A DNA stretch of 22,460 nucleotides, from positions 1 to 22,460 of the forward strand of contig CAYNYJ010000055.1 of NCBI GenBank assembly GCA_964401355.1, given 5' to 3'. The notes beneath the pieces are model-generated. The model made no database searches and was not told where the DNA came from. It saw only the letters and a list, made by a program, of their open reading frames with translations. Within the stretch, counting starts at the first letter, position 1. Every line of letters begins with the position of its first letter. Below are positions 15,800-22,460 of the stretch, one piece after another. Made by a program: the position numbers and the translations under genes. The stretch comes from SZUA-152 sp964401355. Its GTDB lineage: Bacteria; Pseudomonadota; Gammaproteobacteria; SZUA-152.

Positions 15800-16282
15800 A
15801 TTCCGTTATCTATCCAACCATAAAAAATAATACGCTTTTATGGATTAGTGGGGCATTCCATTTATTGGCGACTAACAACATCAGATGATATGAGTTCGCC
15901 TCTTGTCCAAAATTAATCAATCGAAAGCTAAACATATCGTTGCTTTACAGAAATAGCAAACTTAAGATCCAAAATATCGTAATGGCTTTCGGTCATGGTA
16001 CAAGCTATTGATCTGTAATGTGATATGGAAATTCCTAACAGGTCTGCGGGAATTTCTGCGTATTTTCAGCAGGCTATCCGGGTCAATACTTCTTCCCAAG
16101 GCATTTACCGTTGCAACACACCGCTGCGCAACTAATCATGATCGCACGGTAGAGGGCTGCGTTGACAAATTGCAGGTGCTAAGGGCTAAATGGGGTTGTT
16201 TCATCGGGATTATTCTCCTTGATGAGGTCACGGACAGGCAGTAGGTTAGTTATATGTATTTTAGGGAGCGCAGGGAAACGCA
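15800..16282. other. Divergent intergenic region upstream of the cytochrome cluster
   Basis: About 480 bp with no supportable gene; a 78-codon plus-strand frame begins at TTG (16008) without a ribosome-binding site. A consensus -35 hexamer at 16162 faces the TPR gene. Promoters for the flavoprotein gene and the plus-strand cytochrome series should both lie here. Confidence 0.6.
16162..16191 (+). promoter_or_regulatory. Candidate promoter for the plus-strand cytochrome cluster
   Basis: A consensus TTGACA (16162-16167) and CTAAAT (16186-16191) with an 18-bp spacer lie about 90 bp upstream of the TPR gene. The -10 hexamer is weak. Confidence 0.3.
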
Positions 16283-17038
16283 ATGAGCACACAATCTTTT
16301 ATGACGTGGATACGTCATCCTGGCACGGTTGCTCTTATTATCGCCGTAGCGTTGATGTTTGTGGTGATGAACGACACACCGCGCGCACCATCCGTCAATA
16401 TTCCTGAGGGGAGTGCGAACTCCACTGGGAGATCCATACTCAACCCTTTTGTTACTCCTCCAGATATGATTCCAGCGACGAGCAAGCTTAAGACGGGCGG
16501 TGAACTGCCGAAGATTGTGCGCCAATTTAATGCGCCTCCCCTTGGCTCAGCCATAGGAGTGAAACCTGGGGCTGCCCCTAGCCGACTTCAGGCGCCGAAT
16601 CTGGGTAGCTTGTTGGGACGTTTGGAAGACAAGGTTAAAACTGATCCTGCCAATATCGGCAATCGGTTATTGCTGGCGCAGACTTACAATGAACTGGGTT
16701 TGGGCGATAAGGCTTTGGAGGAAGTCCGGGCGGCGTTGGTGCAAGCACCGGATCATGCGCGTGCCCAACTGGTATTGGCATCGATACTCAGCGCCCGGAA
16801 AAATGAAGTGGGTCTTAATGAAGCGAAGTCCCTGCTGGACGATTTAAAGCTCAATGTCAAAATCAAACAATATCTGGTGGCGATGTATCTTGGGGATACC
16901 TTTATTCGTTTGGGCGAACACGATGCCGCATTGAAAAACTGGCAGCAGGCGTTGGAGACAATGCCGACGACCGATAGTCGTCGTTTGCAGATAGAAAAAC
17001 GTATTGCAGATTTGAGTGCTGTTTCACCCGATGCATAA
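16283..17038 (+). CDS. Membrane-anchored TPR protein
   Basis: 251-residue protein with one N-terminal membrane helix (about 14-29), a proline-rich, low-complexity linker (about 30-115), and a C-terminal TPR domain (about 125-245) with NRLLLAQTYNELGLGDKALEE and YLGDTFIRLGEHDAALKNWQQAL-type units. The topology suggests the TPR domain is periplasmic. This layout resembles the C-terminal part of cytochrome c maturation factors such as CcmI/NrfG, which bind apocytochromes. Being first in a series with two very large c-type cytochromes makes a maturation or assembly role attractive, but this is inference. A weak AGGGA box precedes the ATG. The next gene starts after about 150 bp on the same strand. 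Confidence 0.82.
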   Translation: MSTQSFMTWIRHPGTVALIIAVALMFVVMNDTPRAPSVNIPEGSANSTGRSILNPFVTPPDMIPATSKLKTGGELPKIVRQFNAPPLGSAIGVKPGAAPSRLQAPNLGSLLGRLEDKVKTDPANIGNRLLLAQTYNELGLGDKALEEVRAALVQAPDHARAQLVLASILSARKNEVGLNEAKSLLDDLKLNVKIKQYLVAMYLGDTFIRLGEHDAALKNWQQALETMPTTDSRRLQIEKRIADLSAVSPDA

Positions 17039-17189
17039 GTTCAGGCAGTTGAACCCGGAAGCCTGACATCAAGATTAGCTGTGGGCGACTCAAAAGGGAT
17101 CAGGATGATCTTTTTTGAAGCCAGGTTATTAATAAATCAGTAGCGAAACAAATATTGGGTTTGGTAAGTAGTGTGGAGTTGTAGTGATC

Positions 17190-18326
17190 ATGGTTGATTT
17201 TTCCAGACAGCCGAAGCTCGAGGCTGTGGGCTCGGACAAGGAATCGTCTTTGGGTGCGGACGTTGAGACTGGCAATGCTGAGTTAGGACGCTCAGTGTCG
17301 GGGAACAAGCTTGGCGCATCTTCGAGTGCAGGGTTGAAATCGGGTTTCCGCGCATCTTCTTCGCAGAAGGGACGTCAATCTGGTAAATCTGCGGGTGATA
17401 TTTTGTCCGCCCAATCATCGCTATTCTCAGCTGTTGAGATGTTATCGGAACGATATCCTTCCTTTGTCGCGAGTGGCAAAAACCAGCGCTCGAAGAATGA
17501 ATCACGTTATGTGCTTAGCGTTTTACTACTGATCATCGTAATGATGCTGGCGGCGTGGGCGGTTTGGGAGCCGCGTTATTTTCATTCCGACAGCGATTTG
17601 GTTTACAACATGGGGCTCACTGGCGGGATTTTGATGTTGGTGACCTTGCTTTACGCGTTACGTAAACGTGTCCGTTTCTTGAAAAAAATGGGGAACATGA
17701 ATACCTGGTATTACATGCACCTTACAACCGGTGTCTTGGGGCCTTTGCTGATTATCTTCCACAGTTCGTTCACGATGAAAGCCCTGAACAGTTCGGTCGC
17801 TTTGATTTCGATGTTGTGCGTGATTGCCAGTGGTATTGTTGGACGTTATATCTATACCCGTATTGGCTATCAGGTTCATCATCGATTGATCGAGATTCGT
17901 GATACTGAAGAGCGTCTGGTGCGCTCCATGCAAAAATACCAGGGCGATACAGCGGATGCGATTGAAAAATCTCTGACGACTTTGACGCTTCTGGTGGTTA
18001 ATATGCCGCAGTCGTTATTTCATATGCCGACACGGTTTTTTTTGTTACGTGCCAAGGCGGCCAAGTGTTACGTTGATGGTATTCGGCATATCTCGTTGAT
18101 ATTGAGAGAACGGGCGGTACAAGAACATTGGGATAAACTGACCTATCGTGCCGAGTTTGCCAAAGAAAAACGTATTTTACGGGCCTATGTCAATGCTTTG
18201 GTGCAGATTGGAAAATTCCATTTTTACGAACGCCTGTTGGTTGGCTGGCGTATATTTCACGTCCCATTAATTTTTATTCTGGTTATCTCCGGGTCTGTAC
18301 ATGTGTTTGCGATACACTGGTACTAG
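17190..18326 (+). CDS. Predicted di-haem b-type membrane protein
   Basis: 378-residue integral membrane protein with a Ser/Gly/Lys-rich soluble N-terminal region (about 1-105). Membrane helices are predicted at about 107-126, 138-156, 173-192, 202-221 and 352-374. Two helices each carry histidines separated by 13 residues: His177/His191 and His357/His371. This HX13H pairing is typical of four-helix or ferric-reductase-like proteins that stack two b haems across the membrane. A long amphipathic segment (about 232-345) separates the last two helices. The family was not recognised by name. It lies directly before the multihaem cytochromes, so quinol-to-cytochrome (or reverse) electron transfer is the likely job. 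The GTG at 17184 is an alternative start with a tighter GGAG spacing. Confidence 0.75.
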   Translation: MVDFSRQPKLEAVGSDKESSLGADVETGNAELGRSVSGNKLGASSSAGLKSGFRASSSQKGRQSGKSAGDILSAQSSLFSAVEMLSERYPSFVASGKNQRSKNESRYVLSVLLLIIVMMLAAWAVWEPRYFHSDSDLVYNMGLTGGILMLVTLLYALRKRVRFLKKMGNMNTWYYMHLTTGVLGPLLIIFHSSFTMKALNSSVALISMLCVIASGIVGRYIYTRIGYQVHHRLIEIRDTEERLVRSMQKYQGDTADAIEKSLTTLTLLVVNMPQSLFHMPTRFFLLRAKAAKCYVDGIRHISLILRERAVQEHWDKLTYRAEFAKEKRILRAYVNALVQIGKFHFYERLLVGWRIFHVPLIFILVISGSVHVFAIHWY

Positions 18327-18386
18327 TTCCTTTGATGGCATCTCCCTCTATTAATTTCCCGCACGCTATTTTTCTGCACCTTTCAA

Positions 18387-20030
18387 ATGCGACTTAATTC
18401 CAGAAAACACCAAAATATGAAATTGGAGTGTCATTTGGCGTGCGTCGCGGATTTTTTAATGGGGCGAAAAATCTGGGCGTTAATCGTTGCCGCGATTTTA
18501 TTATTTATGGTCATGCCGGTGGGCGCGGCAGTGAGTTCCCTTGAACGTATGGAAAGTTTGGTGATGCCGGGTGACGTCATCAAAAAACACGCGCATATTG
18601 AGAAAAAATGTAATAACTGTCATTCGGGCTTTGATCGCACGAAGCAGAATAAACAATGTATGGAATGTCACAAGGAGATTGCGAGTGATCTGAAAAAGAC
18701 ACGAGGGTTCCACGGAAAAATCGCTGGCATCGATGACCGGGAATGTCGTTCCTGCCATTCAGAACACCTGGGCCGGAATGCCGATATCATCCAGATTGAC
18801 ACTGAATTATTTGATCACAATAATACCGAATTCAAATTGAATGGTGCGCATCATTCAGCAAATTGCAAAGTCTGTCACAAAAAGGTGGGCGTGTATCGTA
18901 TGCCGGAACGTGATTGTCATGATTGCCATGGGGCAGATGAACCACACAAACAACGTATGGGTAAAAAGTGTGAAAATTGCCACATTGAAGGTGCGTGGCT
19001 GCCCGCATATTTTGATCATTCCCGCACAAAATTTAAATTGAAAAATGCCCATCAGGAAGCGGCCTGTTACAACTGCCATGTGAATGAACGTTATGACGAC
19101 ACTCCGCGCAACTGTTATTTCTGTCATTTCCTGGATGATGTGCACCAGGGTGACAGAGGGCTTCGTTGCCATGATTGCCACACCGATGAACGTTGGTCAC
19201 AGATTCTGTTTGATCATGACAAAGATACTGAATTCCAGCTTAACGGCGGGCATGCCCGGTTAATTTGTAAAGACTGTCATCAAAAACATATTTTTGATGA
19301 CGAAGTGGAAACCACTTGTTATGGCTGCCATGCAACGCACGATGTCCATTTCAAACGCTATGGCAAACGCTGTGACGTTTGCCATAGCGAAAAAACCTGG
19401 ATTGACATTGAGTTCAATCACAAGGATGACACAACCTTTCCGCTGAAGGGGAAACACAAAGATCTGACTTGTGCGGTGTGTCATCGGGAAGTGCTGTTTG
19501 ATGAGAAAACGCCGAACACCTGTTCAGAGTGTCATCGTTTGGATGACTCTCATGAAGGCCAGGTAGGGGAGCAGTGCCAGACTTGTCACAATGAGGATGG
19601 TTGGACCAAACAAGTGATATTTGATCATGACATTACCAAATTTCCCCTGCATGAATCTCATATCTTCCTGACTTGCGAAGATTGTCATGCTTCGAATAAA
19701 TATAAAGAGGCAGACGTTGATTGTATTTCCTGTCATGAAGAGGACGACACGCACGAAGAAAAGCTGGGTGAACAGTGCGAGTTGTGTCACCGGCCATCAC
19801 AATGGATGGCTTGGGAATTTGATCATGATGAAACTGATTATCCATTAGATGGCAAGCACGAGGGGCTGGATTGCCATGCCTGCCACATGGAACCGGTTCA
19901 GGATGAGATTGAATTATCCACCAAGTGTTATGATTGTCACGAAAAGGATGATGTGCACAATGGTCAATTGGGCAAGCGGTGTGAGACTTGTCATGTCACC
20001 GAATCGTTTAAGACGATTCGCATTAAGTAG
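18387..20030 (+). CDS. Secreted 21-haem c-type cytochrome (modular, cytochrome c3-like)
   Basis: 547-residue exported cytochrome with 21 CXXCH motifs. After a signal peptide (MGRKIWALIVAAILLFMVMP...GAA, about residues 25-48) there are three leading motifs. Then come six repeats of about 65 residues, each with three CXXCH and three further histidines in the pattern W....FDHD.T.F.L.GKH..L.C..CH, C..CH..DDVH.G, G..C..CH. The number of extra histidines matches the number of haems, so bis-histidine ligation is likely. The start is uncertain. The ATG at 18387 is given, but those at 18417 and 18459 also fit, the last giving the most usual signal peptide. It is probably a periplasmic electron wire between the membrane cytochrome b upstream and the second multihaem protein downstream. 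Confidence 0.92.
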   Translation: MRLNSRKHQNMKLECHLACVADFLMGRKIWALIVAAILLFMVMPVGAAVSSLERMESLVMPGDVIKKHAHIEKKCNNCHSGFDRTKQNKQCMECHKEIASDLKKTRGFHGKIAGIDDRECRSCHSEHLGRNADIIQIDTELFDHNNTEFKLNGAHHSANCKVCHKKVGVYRMPERDCHDCHGADEPHKQRMGKKCENCHIEGAWLPAYFDHSRTKFKLKNAHQEAACYNCHVNERYDDTPRNCYFCHFLDDVHQGDRGLRCHDCHTDERWSQILFDHDKDTEFQLNGGHARLICKDCHQKHIFDDEVETTCYGCHATHDVHFKRYGKRCDVCHSEKTWIDIEFNHKDDTTFPLKGKHKDLTCAVCHREVLFDEKTPNTCSECHRLDDSHEGQVGEQCQTCHNEDGWTKQVIFDHDITKFPLHESHIFLTCEDCHASNKYKEADVDCISCHEEDDTHEEKLGEQCELCHRPSQWMAWEFDHDETDYPLDGKHEGLDCHACHMEPVQDEIELSTKCYDCHEKDDVHNGQLGKRCETCHVTESFKTIRIK

Positions 20031-20140
20031 CGTTTCAAATTTAAAGCGTAGAGTGTGGACTTCGCACCACTTGAGTGTCGTGTGCAGGGGGTTGTTGTGA
20101 GACCCCGCCAATAAACAGCATGTAACACAAGGTAGGATGC

Positions 20141-20164
20141 GACAGTATCAGGATGAATACTGTC
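20141..20164. repeat. Perfect inverted repeat downstream of the 21-haem gene
   Basis: GACAGTAT, loop CAGGATGA, ATACTGTC forms an 8-bp perfect stem about 110 bp after the stop codon. No T-run follows, so it is not a standard terminator. It could be an mRNA 3' structure or a protein-binding site. Confidence 0.4.
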
Positions 20165-20660
20165 AAATTTGTGAGTTCGAAGCAGGGGGCAATTCCTTTT
20201 TGTCGGGCTAATGACGTTCCAGCACCTGCTATTTTCCGTTATCTCTTTCAGTCCTTACGCAAATGTCGTTTCGGTTATGCCAGACGCCATCATGTTTGAT
20301 CATTGGTAATCGGTTTTCCGCTGGAAGCTCAGCATGATGTTATCGATTGCGAGTCCTGGCCACATTAAATCCCACGATGGAGTGTGGTCATGTTGAATGA
20401 TTAATTGCCGCTTTGGGTATGCCGTTTGATGGAGAGGGTGGTGGTATCAGAAAGATGATGGGGGAATGCTCATTTGATAACGTTGTGCTCGGGTTTTTAT
20501 CTGTGACAGGGATGTTTTTGCCGAGTCTGAGCAGGTGAATTCCCTGTAGAGGTTTAGATTTATTCCTGTATCGTAAAGACCAATACTGACATTGTCTCTT
20601 AGTGTTTGCTGGAGTGCTTGGTGTGTTTACCGACTCCCTGCAGTGTTGTTGTTTTCTCTA

Positions 20661-20666
20661 TATAAT
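20661..20666 (+). promoter_or_regulatory. Candidate -10 element upstream of the second multihaem cytochrome
   Basis: A perfect TATAAT in an AT-rich stretch; the hexamer 17 bp upstream (CTGCAG) is a poor -35. If used, it would leave a 5' leader of about 320 bases. Confidence 0.22.
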
Positions 20667-20991
20667 AAATAATGAGTTAGTTATATTTTATTGGTATTTT
20701 TGCGGAATTGGACATATATTAAACGACATGACCCGGTTTCAGGTCGGGTTTTGATAATAACGCAGTACCGGGGGTGGGAAGTAGCGTCAAGTATAGCCAG
20801 GGTGATGTATGACCGTGTTGCCCAGGAAGATGCCAGTAGTATCGATGGCGATTCATGATGATCCTACTAGTACAACTTTCAAGACATTGATCAATGCGCC
20901 AACGTGCTTGGCTCAAAGCGTGTTGTTGATCGATCTTTAATTGTTGAATACCCGCGGTGGCTGAAAATGGATAGTTTGTCTGTGGGTGCAT

Positions 20992-22460
20992 ATGGATATG
21001 GTGGGTAAGAAGACAGTTGGTGTATTGATGCGGGCGGTGGCGGGGAAGGCCTGCACGCTGGTTTCGTCGTGTTTGTTATTCTTGATGTTTTCCCTGGTGT
21101 TGTTGAGTGCCACTTCGGGACTTGCCGCTGCGGAGACGGATTCTGCCCCGTCCAGCGCTCAGCTGGCCGTTGTTCCTAGTACCACCTCTGCCGAAGATAC
21201 GGTCGTTGATTTCACCACGTTTGATCATTTGGTTACGGGGTTTGCGCTGGATGGAAATCACGACCTGATTGAGTGCGTGGCATGTCACGTGGGCGCGATT
21301 TTTGAAGTGCTGCCAACACGTTGCGAAGCCTGTCATGACCGGGTGATTGCCACAGGGGTTTCGCCAACACATATTCCGACGACGGCCGCTTGTGATGCGT
21401 GTCATACCACGGCGGGGTTTTCGGTCGCCGTTACTATGGATCACAGCATTGTCGGCGATGCGCAGTGTGTGACGTGTCACAACGGCACCAATGCCACGGG
21501 CCAATCGTCAACACACATTACCACTACCTCAGAATGTGCGGCTTGTCATGACAATACAACCTGGGTGCCGGTAACGGGACTCGACCACGATCATGTGCTG
21601 GGAACCTGTGCAAGTTGTCACGATGGCACTGTCGCTACCGGCAAAAGCATCACCCATATTGATTCCTCCAATGTGTGCGAAGCGTGCCATGCAAACAGTG
21701 CGTGGGAACCGGTGATCACGGTGGATCATATGCAGGTCAACGGCAGTTGCGCGAGCTGTCATAGCCTGCCGTCGGATCATATCGAGACTACGGATGTGTG
21801 CGAAGCCTGCCACAGCGTCACAGACTGGGAGCCCGTAACGGTCGTGGATCACGCCGAAGTGCTTGGCAGCTGTGCCTCCTGCCACGACGGTGTGAGCGCC
21901 ACGGGTAAACCTTCCGAACATATTTTAACTACTCAGGTGTGTATGGCTTGTCATAACGTGACGGCTTGGTCACCGGTGATGAGAGTCGATCATGGGCAGG
22001 TTCTTGGCAATTGTGAAAGCTGTCACGACGGTATTATTGCGATCGGTAAATCGGCGACGCATATTATGACAACGATGGCATGCGATGCGTGTCACACCAC
22101 TGACGATTGGCAGAGTGCGGTGTTTGATCATTCCGGTACCGTGGATAACTGTAGCCGTTGTCACGACGGTATCAATGCGACGGGTAAATCGGCGACGCAT
22201 ATTGAGACGACCAATGTCTGCGAGGCTTGCCACAGTGTCGTTGCCTGGGAGCCGGTGATCACTGTTGATCATGAGCAGCTAAATGGTGCCTGTGCCAGTT
22301 GCCATGATGGTGTTATTGCGACGGGCAAAGACGTAAACCACATCGACACCACGAATATGTGTGAAGCCTGCCATTCCAGTGATGCCTGGGAGCCGGTGAT
22401 CACCGTCGATCATGCGCAAGTCAACGGCACTTGCGCCAGCTGTCACAGCCTGCCGAATGG
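20992..22460 (+). CDS. Large secreted multihaem c-type cytochrome, 5' part (18 CXXCH visible)
   Basis: The frame opens at ATG 20992 and stays open through the window end, so the 3' part is missing (489 codons seen). ATGs at 20998 and 21028 are alternative starts. A signal peptide (hydrophobic CLLFLMFSLVLLSATSGLAAA) leads to 18 CXXCH motifs in repeats of about 47 residues: C..CHDG..ATGK...HI.TT..C..CH....W.PV..VDH..V.G. Each repeat has two haem motifs and two further histidines (in HI and DH), so bis-histidine coordination is expected. Two repeats lack the DGxxATGK part. The family resembles long surface or extracellular multihaem cytochromes. Following the 21-haem protein, it may be the outer or extracellular partner. 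A lipoprotein cysteine is not evident. Confidence 0.9.
   Translation, partial: MDMVGKKTVGVLMRAVAGKACTLVSSCLLFLMFSLVLLSATSGLAAAETDSAPSSAQLAVVPSTTSAEDTVVDFTTFDHLVTGFALDGNHDLIECVACHVGAIFEVLPTRCEACHDRVIATGVSPTHIPTTAACDACHTTAGFSVAVTMDHSIVGDAQCVTCHNGTNATGQSSTHITTTSECAACHDNTTWVPVTGLDHDHVLGTCASCHDGTVATGKSITHIDSSNVCEACHANSAWEPVITVDHMQVNGSCASCHSLPSDHIETTDVCEACHSVTDWEPVTVVDHAEVLGSCASCHDGVSATGKPSEHILTTQVCMACHNVTAWSPVMRVDHGQVLGNCESCHDGIIAIGKSATHIMTTMACDACHTTDDWQSAVFDHSGTVDNCSRCHDGINATGKSATHIETTNVCEACHSVVAWEPVITVDHEQLNGACASCHDGVIATGKDVNHIDTTNMCEACHSSDAWEPVITVDHAQVNGTCASCHSLPN

Larger units (their letters stand above)
20031..20991. other. About 960 bp without a supportable gene
   Basis: Between the 21-haem and the following multihaem genes no reading frame has both a ribosome-binding site and protein-like sequence. 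A 90-codon minus-strand frame (20719-20991) has no ribosome-binding site and was not accepted. Visible structures are a perfect 8-bp hairpin (20141-20164), an AT-rich block with TATAAT at 20661-20666, and a short GC hairpin with four Ts (20731-20752). It may be a long leader or promoter region for the downstream cytochrome. Confidence 0.6.

Noticed and set aside
16008..16244. 78-codon plus-strand frame in the spacer before the TPR gene
   Set aside because: Starts at TTG without a ribosome-binding site and has no conserved features; the spacer is better read as divergent promoters.
20731..20752. ACCCG/CGGGT hairpin with TTTT as an intrinsic terminator
   Set aside because: The stem is only five base pairs with a nine-base loop, and no gene ends nearby on the plus strand.
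20719..20991. 90-codon minus-strand frame divergent from the multihaem gene
   Set aside because: No ribosome-binding site, no recognisable domain or signal peptide; composition (many His, Gln, Arg) looks like chance reading of intergenic DNA. Kept only as a remote possibility.
20992..22460. Regular repeats at the window end considered as a CRISPR or tandem-repeat array
   Set aside because: The period follows an open reading frame with CXXCH motifs in every unit, so the repetition is in the protein.

Overview
The window reads as a piece of a sulfur-oxidising gammaproteobacterium of moderate GC. Protein style, the soxXYZA/soxB layout without soxCD, a tusA-dsrE2 pair and several c-type cytochromes all point that way. 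The species cannot be named from the sequence. One run of 10 Ns (2061-2070) marks an assembly join of unknown size.

Positions 1-4842 hold a periplasmic thiosulfate-oxidation locus, all on the minus strand: soxX, soxY, soxZ, soxA, a strong terminator, the gap-containing spacer, then soxB. Together they make the SoxAX cytochrome that loads thiosulfate on to the SoxYZ carrier and the SoxB hydrolase that releases sulfate. No soxCD is present, so the sulfane sulfur is probably passed on rather than fully oxidised by Sox. A BepA-like outer-membrane-quality metalloprotease lies upstream on the same strand. On the plus strand a short tusA-dsrE2 operon (6707-7454) encodes cytoplasmic sulfur-relay proteins, a plausible next step for that sulfane sulfur.

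Positions 7591-11450 hold two divergent FadL/OmpP1-type outer-membrane channels, with a perfect palindrome between them, and a conserved secreted protein of unknown function. Positions 11496-14334 hold two divergent repeat-scaffold proteins: an exported ankyrin protein and a Sel1-repeat protein with a C-terminal membrane anchor.

Positions 14432-22460 are the most notable part. A membrane-anchored ferredoxin-flavoprotein with an apparently circularly permuted FAD/NAD(P) reductase domain (minus strand) is divergent from a plus-strand series: a TPR membrane protein, a predicted di-haem b membrane protein with two HX13H helices, a secreted 21-haem cytochrome made of three-haem modules, and a second secreted multihaem cytochrome that runs off the window with 18 CXXCH motifs already visible. 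I infer a route of electron transfer across the envelope, from flavoprotein/quinone pool through membrane cytochrome b and periplasmic haem wire to a possibly extracellular haem wire. It resembles in outline the porin-cytochrome clusters of iron oxidisers and metal reducers. No porin is seen inside the window, so that last step stays open.

No tRNA, rRNA, CRISPR array, insertion sequence or prophage gene was recognised.
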